Positions 53,989 through 62,660 of a stretch of DNA of 64,000 nucleotides are shown here, in pieces. Numbering within the stretch: the first letter of the stretch is position 1; each line of letters starts with the position of its first letter. A program made the translations under genes and the position numbers. The notes below the pieces were generated by a model, which saw nothing but the letters and a program-made list of their open reading frames with translations, did not search any database and was not told the DNA's origin. This DNA is from Brachybacterium epidermidis (lineage in GTDB: Bacteria > Actinomycetota > Actinomycetes > Actinomycetales > Dermabacteraceae), in contig NZ_JADEYR010000002.1 in NCBI RefSeq assembly GCF_015209585.1, forward strand, positions 248,001 through 312,000, written 5' to 3'.

Positions 53989-54833
53989 CGAGGACCCAGC
54001 GCTCGATAGCGGAGATCCCCCTGCCAGCGGCCGACGTTCCATCCGATCATCTGCGCGGCATCGAGACGGCGTGGCAGGTCATGGCTCCGGAGGTCGGGGA
54101 CGCGACGGAGTGTCTTGCGGAGCATCTGCAGCTCTCCCCGCACTGTGCTCCCGGGAATTCCGCGATCGCGGTGCTTCATCCACAGTTGGATGTACGTCAC
54201 GCCGTAGCGACGGAACTGACGGAAGGCGCTGCGAGGCGTCGGGCGGTCCGTACGGTCCAAGAGCGCCCCCCGTGCAAGTGAGATCGTGAAACCGGCATGC
54301 TGTGCTCTCCAGCAGAAATCCACTTCATCATGACCGCCCACGAAGGATTCGTCGAACCCACCGATCGCGTCGATCACTTCGCGACGGATCGCCATGATGC
54401 CCCCGGGGAGATAGGGGAGATACCGCTGCGGACGCTCCATCTCGTAGGTCGACGGGTCGCGTGTGCTGAGGATGCCGCCCGCGATGCCGAGTGCCGGCTC
54501 CTTCGTGAAGGCGTCTGAGAATGCTGCGAGCACTCCGGGCCTGGCGCTGTCGTCTGCGTCGAGCAGGACCACGACCTCTCCACGAGCCGCTCTGATCCCG
54601 GCGTTGCGTGCGCAGTTCACGCCCTGCCGCTCGAACGCCGGGACGACGCGGATGTCCAGCCTGTCCGAGAAGCGCCTCGCAGCTTCGGCCGTGCCGTCGG
54701 TGGACCGATTATCCGCGACGACCACTTCGAACGGTGGAGCGTCCTCCTGGTGGATCAAGGCGTCGAGCTGCCGTCCGATCGTGTCGGCGGCGTTGTAGGC
54801 AGGGATCACGACGGTGAAGAGAACCGTGCTCAT
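53985..54833 (-). CDS. family 2 glycosyltransferase
   Basis: The 282-residue protein has VLFTVVIPAYNAADTIGRQL, VVVADNRSTDGTAEAARRF, VLLDADDSARPGVLAAF and GGHDEVDFCWRAQHAGF. The ATG at 54833 overlaps the stop of the intact GT32-like gene. The longer open frame upstream is antisense noise. It lies between the two GT32-like paralogues in one - strand operon. Confidence 0.87.
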   Translation of the reverse strand: MSTVLFTVVIPAYNAADTIGRQLDALIHQEDAPPFEVVVADNRSTDGTAEAARRFSDRLDIRVVPAFERQGVNCARNAGIRAARGEVVVLLDADDSARPGVLAAFSDAFTKEPALGIAGGILSTRDPSTYEMERPQRYLPYLPGGIMAIRREVIDAIGGFDESFVGGHDEVDFCWRAQHAGFTISLARGALLDRTDRPTPRSAFRQFRRYGVTYIQLWMKHRDRGIPGSTVRGELQMLRKTLRRVPDLRSHDLPRRLDAAQMIGWNVGRWQGDLRYRALGPR

Positions 54834-55696
54834 CGATAGTCCTCGAGCTGGGGGCGGAGCCGGTCGGAGAACCGGAGATGGGACTGGTGCTTGAGAGAGA
54901 GGGGCTGCGTGATGTCTCCCAGGATCTCCGTCCAGCGAATCGGGTAGCCTGCTGGGGCGCCATACGGGTCGCAACCTGAGGCATCCGCTTCTCGGAGGGG
55001 CTCCTGCAGGAAGTCGAGTCGAGCATGGAGCTCCCTCATCCACTCCGTGGTGAACTGCGACCGGGGCCGGCAGATAAAGGCTGAGGTCCCGAGGACGGCG
55101 CGATAGTGCGCACGGAGGTGTGCTCCGAGCGAATGCGGCAAGTCCGGGACGTATGCGGAGGTGACCTCGCGGTAACCCATCACCCATGCATCAGGATCGT
55201 CGTTCATGGTGTCGATGAGCTCGCGCACTGGTGCGGTCTGCGGCTTCACGTCGAGATAGGCGCCGCCGTGGTGGTGCAGCGCGTAGGCGCGGAGGTAGTC
55301 GCTTCGGTGAACTACATGCAGGTCGCCATATGCGGCATGGAAGGGCTGGCCCTCCACCAGGACATCCTCGGGCCCGGCGACGACACGAACATCGACGCCT
55401 GCCTGCTCCCGTAGGGCTTGGAGCGAGCGAGCGCGTCGAGGCGGCGGGGGGCCGCCGAGCCAGATCACCCAGAGCACAGCAGGCACCTCCTCCTGCTGGA
55501 CGCCCTCGGGATCAGGTCGGCACAGGAAGGTGTGGGGGAACATTCCCTCGGTATAGGTGAACGGATGCTTCTCCTCGCGCCGAGCACCGCGGCGGTCGGC
55601 ATCTCGCAACGCGGCCGCGGCTCCCGTGCGACGCAGCTTCTTCGAGACCAGAAACGCCTGATGCTTGGCCTGTCGGAGACCATCCATCATTCTCAC
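54830..55696 (-). CDS. GT32-like capsular polysaccharide glycosyltransferase
   Basis: The 288-residue protein is of the capsular polysaccharide synthesis/GT32 type. It has VPAVLWVIWLGGPPPPR, HVVHRSDYLRAYALHHHGGA followed by YLDVK as the nucleotide-sugar/metal site, and the family-typical TSAFICRPRSQFTTEWM. The ATG at 55696 overlaps the previous stop (ATGA). It is the intact counterpart of the amber-interrupted copy downstream. Confidence 0.85.
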   Translation of the reverse strand: MRMMDGLRQAKHQAFLVSKKLRRTGAAAALRDADRRGARREEKHPFTYTEGMFPHTFLCRPDPEGVQQEEVPAVLWVIWLGGPPPPRRARSLQALREQAGVDVRVVAGPEDVLVEGQPFHAAYGDLHVVHRSDYLRAYALHHHGGAYLDVKPQTAPVRELIDTMNDDPDAWVMGYREVTSAYVPDLPHSLGAHLRAHYRAVLGTSAFICRPRSQFTTEWMRELHARLDFLQEPLREADASGCDPYGAPAGYPIRWTEILGDITQPLSLKHQSHLRFSDRLRPQLEDYR

Positions 55697-56838
55697 TGCG
55701 GCATCTCCCCTTTGTCGCGAGATTCATCAATACCCTCGATCGCCGCACGGACGGATCGAGCCCAGCCGCTCCACTCCGCGTTGTCCGCGGCCCACCGGGC
55801 GGCATCGTCGGAGAAAGACTCGAGATCCTCAATGAGGACCCGCTCTTCGACAGCGCTGATGAACGGCTCCGGCGTCCCATCGTCGGCGATGAGCCAGCCC
55901 GACCTGCCGTCGACCACGAGGTCGGTCAGCCCACCCGTCGCGGTTGCGAGGACGGGGAGTCCGTGGTGCAGCGCATCGGTCACGACCACCCCACCCGCAC
56001 TTGCCCTCGACGGCTCCAGGAGGACGTCGTGCGTCAGGTACGCGCTGCTCATCTGCTCACGGTCGAGCCGGCCAGCCCGCACCACGTGCTCCGGGAGAGA
56101 CGGGACCGCGTCCCCGACCACGGTGAGCAGCACGTCGTGGCCGCGCCGGCGCAGCTCGTCCACCGCGGAGACGGCGAGGTCTCCTCCCTTTCGTCCCCAA
56201 TCGCTGGCGACGAAGAGCAGCCGCAACGGAGCATCCGGATGCTTCGGGCGACGGACTTCTCCGGGACGCGGTTTCACCCCGGGACCAAGATGGGCGACTC
56301 GCACGAGCGAGGGGCGAACCCCGAGGTCATCGATCAGTCGCTCACGGCTCCAGGCGGAAGCGACCACGAATGCCTCGGTGCGCTCGGCGACCTCGTGTTC
56401 GATGCGCAGGGCTCTTCTGCGCACAAGGGCCGGCACCCGGGCGAGGTCCGGATAGGTATTCGCCAGCGCCGCGAAGGAAGAGTCCGTGACCTGCACGATC
56501 CGGCGTGAGCTCGGCACCTCGAGGAGCTCGGGTGTCGCGGCGATCCCGATGATCGGCGCGCTCTCCGGGAGGGTCCGGAGAGCGCGTGCGAGCGGGCGGC
56601 TCCGACGCCGCGCGGATGACGGAGACCACGCGGGAAGATGTGTGCGATCGCGGAGGCCGTAGAGGCGAGCGAGGACTCGGTCGACGAGAGCAGTCTCCGT
56701 TCCGGTCGGCACGAAATCCACCCGCTCGAACTCGTCGCGCAGCGCCTCCATCATAGGCAGCACTACGCCGGACCACGAGCGGGGCGATGTGGGGTCCCAG
56801 GGGCTCGTGACGATGACGTGATCGGCTCGGGTGCTCAA
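55693..56838 (-). CDS. family 4 glycosyltransferase with TTG start
   Basis: The 381-residue protein opens ADHVIVTSPWDPTSPRSWSG. The donor domain has LRLLFVASDWGRKGGDLAV and LLEPSRASAGGVVVTDALHH. The frame has no ATG or GTG near the domain start. TTG at 56838 with GGAG seven bases upstream is the best candidate. It is first gene of the four-gene - strand block and divergent from the ABC flippase. Confidence 0.82.
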   Translation of the reverse strand: MSTRADHVIVTSPWDPTSPRSWSGVVLPMMEALRDEFERVDFVPTGTETALVDRVLARLYGLRDRTHLPAWSPSSARRRSRPLARALRTLPESAPIIGIAATPELLEVPSSRRIVQVTDSSFAALANTYPDLARVPALVRRRALRIEHEVAERTEAFVVASAWSRERLIDDLGVRPSLVRVAHLGPGVKPRPGEVRRPKHPDAPLRLLFVASDWGRKGGDLAVSAVDELRRRGHDVLLTVVGDAVPSLPEHVVRAGRLDREQMSSAYLTHDVLLEPSRASAGGVVVTDALHHGLPVLATATGGLTDLVVDGRSGWLIADDGTPEPFISAVEERVLIEDLESFSDDAARWAADNAEWSGWARSVRAAIEGIDESRDKGEMPQ

Positions 56839-57012
56839 CTTAGTGCTCCGGCCCGGAGCACCGGGTGGGTGAAATGACGCTGCACGACAGGCCGCTCCAC
56901 GGGTTCGGGGGACACGGACAGGGTCAACTCCGTTCTGACCGTAGGATATGGCACGAGGAACACACGGCCCGACGTGCCGCTCGGCGTTTCTGACGTATGG
57001 GAGAAGGTGGAA

Positions 57013-58857
57013 ATGCAGACCACGGAACGAGGGGGCATCCGCGCCGTGGCCGCTCGGTTGCGCGCCGTCATCGCGATCGTGCCTTGGAGCATGCGGGGAA
57101 GTCTGATCGGCCTGCTGCTCACCTCGATCATCTCGGCGCTGCTCGACCTCGTCGCGGTGGCGCTCATGCTGCCGCTCACCCAGATGCTCATGTCGCCGGA
57201 GTCCGTTCCTAGCGTGGTGGAGCGCTTCGTCGTGCCGCTCGTGGGCACACGCGACCGCCAGACGCTCCTCCTCGCCGTGACGCTCGTCGTCGGCCTTGTC
57301 TTCGTCACGAAGAATCTCGGCGTGATCGGTATCCGGTGGTGGAGCCTGGGGGTCGTCAACCGGGCACAGGCCGCGGCGCAGGCGGCCATGCTGGAGCGAT
57401 ATCTGCGCTCGGACTTCCAGGAGTTCCGTCGCCGATCCCGCTCCAAGATCCTGCAGGTCATCACCGGAGCCATTCCGCAGGCGTTCAACGGGGTCCTCCT
57501 GGGGGCGATCCTCGTCCTCACGGACGCGCTTGCGATCGTCGCGATCTTCCTCGCCCTCGTGCTCATGGCTCCGCTCGCCTCGGTGCTGGCGATCCTCGTC
57601 TTCGGTGGGACAGCATTGCTGGTTGCTCGGGTGTTCAAGCCCTTCGCCTACAAGTTCGGGCTCAGGGGCTTGATGCTCGAGCAGGATGCGTGGTCCCATC
57701 TCAACCCGGCGATCGAGGGATTCCGGGAGACGAGGCTCTTCCGTAGGGAGTCCCTCTTCGTCGAGCGATATCGCATCAATCGCAGCCAGTACGCGAGGAC
57801 GGCGCAGAGGCAGGGGATCCTGGGAGAGGCTCCGAAGTACCTCCTCGAGATCGCGATGATCATCGGGATTCTCCTGATCGCACTGCTCCTCTTCTGGCTC
57901 TACGACGAGGCGACCGCCTTCGGCCTGCTCGCGGTCTTCGCGGCCGGTGCGGTGCGCATCGTCCCAGCCTTGAACCGCGTCGTCGCGACCGTCAACAACC
58001 TCCGCGCGGCAATGCCGAACCTTACTTTCGCAGCGGACGAGATCCGGAGTCTGGAGGACGAGGTCGGTCGGGTGGAGATCGCCCCGACCAGTGCGCAGGA
58101 CGATCCGGTGCCTGAAGAACCCATCGAGGTCCGAGATCTTGGTTTCCGCTACGCCACAGGCAGCCGCGATGTCCTCTCCGATGTGGACGTCCGGATCGAT
58201 CGCGGGACGACCGTCGCCCTCGTAGGGCCCTCCGGGGCGGGGAAGACGACCTTCGCAGACCTCCTGGCCGGGCTTCTCCGACCCACCGCGGGCTCCATCA
58301 CGGTCGGCGACATGGACCTCTCCCAGCAGCCACGACGCTGGATGTCCGAAGTGGCCGTCGTCTCCCAGCAGGTGTACCTCTGGGACGCGCCGCTCCGGGA
58401 CCTCATCACCTTCGGTGCCCTGCGCGACGAGGTGGACGAAGAGCACCTCGCCGATGTCGTGCGCCGAGCTCGGCTCGAAGACTTCGTCGCGGACCTGCCC
58501 GAAGGGCTCGGTCAGTGGGTGGGTGATGGAGGGGTGCGCGTCTCCGGCGGTCAGGCACAGCGGATAGGCATCGCACGCGCACTGTATGCGCGCCCGCGTG
58601 TGCTGATCCTCGACGAGGCGACCAGCGCTTTGGACAACGAGACGGAGCACCAGATCACCGAGACCATCGCCGCGCTGCACGGCGAGCTCACCGTGATCGT
58701 GATCGCGCACCGTCTCTCGACCGTCAAGAACGCCGACGACATCCTGTTCTTCTCAGAAGGCCGGCTCGCCGGCCAGGGCACCATGACCGAGCTGCACCGG
58801 CAGAACCCGGAGTTCGCACGCCTCGTGGAGCTGGGGCGGCTTGAGCTCGACGTCTGA
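57013..58857 (+). CDS. PglK-like ABC flippase/exporter
   Basis: The 614-residue permease-ATPase fusion has six helices in residues about 25-310. Walker A GPSGAGKT, Q-loop VVSQQVYLWDAPLRD, signature VSGGQAQRIGIARAL and Walker B VLILDEATSALD with Glu are all intact, so it can act as a homodimer. The DQDAWSHLNPAIEGFRETRLF-like coupling region and location point to flipping a lipid-linked oligosaccharide. GAGAAGGTGG precedes the ATG at 57013. It is the only flippase candidate in the locus. Confidence 0.88.
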   Translation: MQTTERGGIRAVAARLRAVIAIVPWSMRGSLIGLLLTSIISALLDLVAVALMLPLTQMLMSPESVPSVVERFVVPLVGTRDRQTLLLAVTLVVGLVFVTKNLGVIGIRWWSLGVVNRAQAAAQAAMLERYLRSDFQEFRRRSRSKILQVITGAIPQAFNGVLLGAILVLTDALAIVAIFLALVLMAPLASVLAILVFGGTALLVARVFKPFAYKFGLRGLMLEQDAWSHLNPAIEGFRETRLFRRESLFVERYRINRSQYARTAQRQGILGEAPKYLLEIAMIIGILLIALLLFWLYDEATAFGLLAVFAAGAVRIVPALNRVVATVNNLRAAMPNLTFAADEIRSLEDEVGRVEIAPTSAQDDPVPEEPIEVRDLGFRYATGSRDVLSDVDVRIDRGTTVALVGPSGAGKTTFADLLAGLLRPTAGSITVGDMDLSQQPRRWMSEVAVVSQQVYLWDAPLRDLITFGALRDEVDEEHLADVVRRARLEDFVADLPEGLGQWVGDGGVRVSGGQAQRIGIARALYARPRVLILDEATSALDNETEHQITETIAALHGELTVIVIAHRLSTVKNADDILFFSEGRLAGQGTMTELHRQNPEFARLVELGRLELDV

Positions 58858-58869
58858 CGCCTGTCAGAC
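58852..58869. terminator. bidirectional hairpin holding both convergent stop codons
   Basis: GTCTGAC (58852-58858) and GTCAGAC (58863-58869) form a perfect 7-bp stem with a 4-nt loop. The TGA of the ABC gene (58855-58857) and that of the convergent GT4 gene (58866-58864) are both inside the stem. Confidence 0.6.
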
Positions 58870-60120
58870 TCTCGATCGGCGGCACGTGATCGCGTCCTCG
58901 ACGCCCGAGAGATACTCCCGGACGAACCTGTCCACCCCGTAGGTCGCGCGAGCGCGCAGAGCCGCCGTGTGGGCCCGAACCGCTGCATCGTGGTCGGACA
59001 GCACGTCGAGGGCTCCCTGGGCCAACTCGTGATCATCATCGGAGACCAGGTCGAACAGGTCCGTGTCGATGCCCTCGGCTCCCACGGTGGTGGTGAGCGT
59101 CGGGATGCCGCGCACGATGGACTCGACCACCTTGAACTTGACCCCGGCGCCGCGGTCGATAGGCGAGACGGTGGCGCGGAGTCCGGAGTACGCCTCGTCG
59201 AGATCGTCGACGAATCCGGTGAGTTCGACTCCGGGGAGCCCGCTGAGCTGGGCACGGGGCCCCTCTTCGAGACCTCCCCCGATGATGCGGAGCCGCGCAT
59301 CCGGTCGAGCCGCACGGACGAGGGGCCAGATGTGCGTGGCGAGCCGCAGCGCGGTGTCACGGTTCTCGTGGCGACGCAGTGCGGCGACGAAGCCGACAAC
59401 CGGGGGGCGGGAGCCGACATCGAAGAGCGGAGTGGAGTCATCGACGAGCGGCGGGGGGACGACGGAGGACGGCAGCCCTGGGATGCAACCATCGAGCAGC
59501 ACCCGGTCCTTTTCAGAGAGGACGAAGCCACGGTCGAGAGCAGGGGCGGCGCGTCGGAGGAGCCGGCGATTACGGGCGCGATCCCTGAGTGCCTTCCGCG
59601 CGCTCTCCTTGTCTCCCGCGGCGTCGACGGCACGGGAGAGCTTCTGCTCGTTCACGTCGTGGAACATGCAGGTCGTCGCGGCGTTCGGGGCGAGCTTCCG
59701 GATCAGGGGAGCGAGGCGACCGTACTCCTCCCATTGAAGGTCCACGAGGTCCGCGGTACGGAGCAGCCGACGGGCCGAGCGGTTCATGAACAGATCTGCG
59801 AGGAAGTGCCAAGGGGCCTCGGCGAGGTCTCGCGAGGGCAGGGCGGGGAGCGCACGATGGACGATGGTCAGCGCCAGTCGGTGCAGGCCTCGATGGTCGC
59901 GCGGCCTGCCGAGCATGTGGGTCGGAGCGGCCGGCGCGGTCTCGTGGAGGGCCTCGATCGTGGCTCTCGTAGACGGCACGAGCACTTTGACGTGCGCGCA
60001 GGATGCCAGATGGGCCTGCACGATCCTGGTGAGCAGGAGCCCGCCCGCATGGGTCGGCGACTCGAGGGCAGGGACTGGCGAGATGACGACAACACGGCGG
60101 GGTGCTTCTGGGACGGTCAT
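58864..60120 (-). CDS. family 4 glycosyltransferase
   Basis: The 418-residue protein has RVVVISPVPALESPTHAGGL at the N-terminus. The middle has DLVDLQWEEYGRLAPLIRKL and MFHDVNEQKLSRAV. The donor domain has PPVVGFVAALRRHENRDTAL and VSPIDRGAGVKFKVVESIVRG (GT4-like Glu). It follows the truncated GT2 by 6 bp and is the last intact glycosyltransferase of the locus. Confidence 0.87.
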   Translation of the reverse strand: MTVPEAPRRVVVISPVPALESPTHAGGLLLTRIVQAHLASCAHVKVLVPSTRATIEALHETAPAAPTHMLGRPRDHRGLHRLALTIVHRALPALPSRDLAEAPWHFLADLFMNRSARRLLRTADLVDLQWEEYGRLAPLIRKLAPNAATTCMFHDVNEQKLSRAVDAAGDKESARKALRDRARNRRLLRRAAPALDRGFVLSEKDRVLLDGCIPGLPSSVVPPPLVDDSTPLFDVGSRPPVVGFVAALRRHENRDTALRLATHIWPLVRAARPDARLRIIGGGLEEGPRAQLSGLPGVELTGFVDDLDEAYSGLRATVSPIDRGAGVKFKVVESIVRGIPTLTTTVGAEGIDTDLFDLVSDDDHELAQGALDVLSDHDAAVRAHTAALRARATYGVDRFVREYLSGVEDAITCRRSRV

Positions 60121-60126
60121 CGAAGT

Positions 60127-60318
60127 TCAGCGTTCTCTTCCGGGCTGCAGGCAAGATCGTCGGGGTAGGGAATCATGCTCTCCTTGGTCCCCAGTGACGG
60201 CCCAGAGAATCGCTCGCGGCCGAGAATCGAGCTGGCCCGAGAGGGATGCGAGCTGCAGCGGGATGGTCGATTGTGCCTGGTAACACTGAATGATCACGCT
60301 GACCGTGGGACCGGCCAC
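60127..60318 (-). pseudogene. truncated family 2 glycosyltransferase (63 codons)
   Basis: The start is real-looking: AAGGAGG four bases before a GTG, then AGPTVSVIIQCYQAQSTIPL and QLASLSGQ, the first strand and helix of a GT2 domain. The rest of the roughly 280-residue enzyme is missing. After about 30 residues the frame loses similarity and stops 6 bp before the next gene. An internal deletion at the decayed locus edge is the simplest explanation. Confidence 0.65.
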
Positions 60319-60594
60319 TTCCCCTCCTTGCCCGGCGCACGGCCCCGGTGCGGGCGTGCGACGCCTCGAACGATAGCTGCAATTCGGCAGGGTCGACTAA
60401 GGGCTTCGAGAGTCATTGTTCGTCTCTCTGGTCGCGTTCTCGCTCGGAGTCCAGGCTGTCCGTTGCCGAACAGTAGCGGGTGTGACGCCACCCACTCGGC
60501 GGAGGCGAGGAAAATCTTCAGTTCCTCATCAGGGTGCGCCGCCGAGCTTTCGGTCAAGTCCCAGGAAGTGGTGTAGCGATCCTTCGATGAGGGG

Positions 60595-61912
60595 TCAGGC
60601 TGTCAGCGCGGGCAGGGCATCGGTGTTCACCTCGTTCACGGGGCTGGTGGTGAGGGTGAGGCGGCAGCGGGCGAGGACGTCAAGGCCGAGATAGCGGCGG
60701 CCCTCGGCCCATTCATCGGTCTGCGCAGCCAGGACCGCGCCGACGAGCCGGACGATCGCCTCGCGAGAGGGGAAGATGCCCACCGAGTCGGTCCGTCGAC
60801 GGATCTCGCGGTTCAGACGCTCGGCGGGGTTGTTCGACCAGATCTGGACCCAGACGTCTTTGGGGAAGCCGGTGAACGCGAGGACGTCGGCGCGGGCGGC
60901 ATCGAGGTGATCGGCCGCGTCGGGCAGTTTCTCGCTGACGTAGTCCAGCAGCCGCTCGAACTGGGCGTTCACGGCTGTCGCGTCGGGCTGGTCATAGACG
61001 CTGTGCAGCATCGCCTTCACGGCCGGCCACATGCCCTTGGGGCAGATGCTCATCAGGTTCGCGGCGTAGTGGGTGCGTTCCCCCACGCGCTTCGCTCTCA
61101 AGCGGGAGGTGCCCCCAGTCGCTGCCCGGACGCTCCGGGCAGGTGAGCGGCGATCGCCTCGACCAGCCCGGCGTGCGCATCCGAGGTGACCAGACGGACC
61201 CCGCCCAGACCGCGAGCGACCAGGTCCGCGAAGAAGCTGCTCCATGCCGCCCCGGTCTCACTGGTGGCCACTCGCATGCCGAGCACTTCGCGGTGCCCGT
61301 CGCCGTTCACGCCGGTCGCGAGCAGGACGACGGCGTTGATCACCCGTCCGCCCTCGCGGACCTTCATCGTCAGCGCGTCAGCGGAGACGAATGTGAAGGG
61401 GCCGGCCGCGTCCAAGGGCCGGTGGCGGAACTGCTCGACATGCTCGTCAAGATCGGCTGCCATGCGGCTGACCTGCGACTTCGAGAGCGAGTTGATGCCG
61501 AGGGTCTTGACGAGCTGGGGCCCCGGATGCGATGTGCGCGAAGCGTGCATCCGGGGAGCCATGCGGCGGGTGGAGACGCCGGCGAGGTAGCAGTCCGCCA
61601 CGACGGTGATCAGGGCGGATTCAGCGCGCTTGCGCCGCTCGAGCAGCCAGTCGGGGAAGTAGGTGCCAGAGCGGAGTTTGGGGACGGCCACATCGATCGT
61701 CCCGACCCGTGTGTCGAGGTCGCGATGGCGGTAGCCGTTGCGCTGTGCAGAACGACCAGCGCTGGGCCTTCCGTACTCTGCGCCGGCGACGGCATCAGCG
61801 TCCGCGGAGAGCAGGGCGTTGATCACGTCCTGCAGCAGGCTGCGCATCAGGTCCGGGGACGCTTCGGCCAGGGCTTCACCGAGCAGGCCGGAAGGGTCGA
61901 CAATGTGAGGAG
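60595..61912 (-). pseudogene. IS256-family transposase, disrupted
   Basis: The N-terminal part (PPHIVDPSGLLGEALAEASP and SLLQDVINALLSADADAVAG, then VSADALTMKVREGG and LVTSDAHAGLVEAI with the first two catalytic Asp) runs to about 61136. The C-terminal part (THYAANLMSICPKGMWPAV and NPAERLNREIRRRTDSVGIF with the Glu) continues in another frame from about 61075. Between them 52 nt replace an expected 14, a net +38 that shifts the frame. The start codon is also lost to the IS3 element at 61913. Confidence 0.88.
61076..61127. repeat. small hairpin-forming insertion inside the IS256 transposase
   Basis: Read on the - strand, TCCC-GCTT pairs with AAGC...GGGGGA around a 7-nt loop (GAGAGCG), with GCGT bulged. 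It looks like the short GC-rich hairpin elements common in actinomycete genomes; that identity is a recollection of pattern, not a match I could test. Confidence 0.5.
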
Positions 61913-62267
61913 GGGACTGATGCGCGATCAGGTGTCACATGATCTGTGGCGCTGAGAAGCGTTGCAGGGAAGGATGTGCATCATGCCTGCTCCCTACCCC
62001 CAGGAGTTCCGTGACGACGTCGTCCGTGTCGCGAGGAACCGCGAACCTGGCCAGAAGCTCTCCCAGATCGCGCGTGACTTCGGAATATCCGAGTCGTGTC
62101 TGACGAACTGGATGCGTCAAGCCGACGTCGAGGACGGCAACAGGCCCGGCAAGACCCGGGAGGACTCGGTCGAGCTGCGCGATGCGCGCAAGCGGATCCG
62201 GCTGCTCGAGCAGGAGAACGAGGTCCTCCGCCGTGCCGCGGCCTACCTCTCCCAGGCGAACCTGGGC
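61913..62267 (+). mobile_element. 5' part of a second IS3 element related to the one at 9461
   Basis: It begins GGGACTGATGCGCGATCAGG and continues TGTCACATGATCTGTGGCGC, a diverged version of the orfA-proximal end of the 9461-10728 element. The similarity ends at the last conserved orfA codons, just before the frameshift site, where another element starts. Orientation is opposite to the first copy. Confidence 0.85.
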
Positions 62268-62270
62268 TGA
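61983..62270 (+). pseudogene. IS3-family orfA, truncated at its 3' end
   Basis: The 95 codons are nearly identical to the 9.5-kb orfA up to RRAAAYLSQANL, with changes such as REDSVELRDARKRIR for REESTELRELRRRNR. The last codons and stop come from the inserted neighbour (TGACCCCG at 62268). The frameshift site and orfB are gone. Confidence 0.88.
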
Positions 62271-62660
62271 CCCCGTTTCGTAGGTCCAGTCGTTATGAGA
62301 GTCGTCCTGTTGCCCGCGGTCGCGGGCAGGGAGTGAAGCGCCCTGGGTTTCGTTCCGTGGTTAGACGGTCGCGGGCGCGGTCGTCGTGGTGTGAGTGTAG
62401 GCCGCTTCGACTGCCGCTGGAGTGCGGTAGTCGAGCGCCTCGTGGAGCCGGGTCGTGTTCCACCAGTGGACCCAGCCCATCGTCGCCAACTCGACTTCGC
62501 TGACCGAATCCCAGATCCGCTTCGAGTAGATCAGTTCCGTCTTGTAGAGACCGTTCACGGTCTCGGCCAGGGCGTTATCGTAGCTATCGCCAACGGTGCC
62601 GACTGATGCTTTCACCCCCGCTGCGATGAGAGCGTCCGAATAGGCCAGTGAGACATACTG
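62268..62660 (-). mobile_element. remnant of a different IS3-family element
   Basis: Its left end is taken as TGACCCCGTTTCGTAGGTCC at 62268, a TG-type terminus typical of the IS3 family, inserted in the orfA above. It contains only the 3' end of its orfB. The rest is missing past the IS30 junction. Confidence 0.65.
62361..62660 (-). pseudogene. IS3-family orfB C-terminal fragment
   Basis: The 99 codons read QYVSLAYSDALIAAGVKASV, then VGDSYDNALAETVNGLYKTE (third catalytic Glu in NALAE) and GWVHWWNTTRLHEALDYRTP, the classic end of IS3 OrfB. The upstream catalytic Asp motifs are lost at the IS30 boundary. Confidence 0.88.

Larger units (their letters stand above)
60552..61912 (-). mobile_element. 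IS256-family element, 5' end cut off by an IS3 insertion
   Basis: The transposase fills most of it. The left end is placed near GGTCAAGTCCCAGGAAGTGG at about 60552, which resembles ends of actinomycete IS256 elements. No inverted copy is found on the right, because the IS3 relative begins at 61913, within the first codons of the transposase. Confidence 0.75.

Noticed and set aside
60294-60557. 87-codon frame on the - strand between the GT2 fragment and IS256
   Set aside because: Only a TTG start inside the IS end, no motifs, and it overlaps the real Shine-Dalgarno and start of the GT2 fragment.
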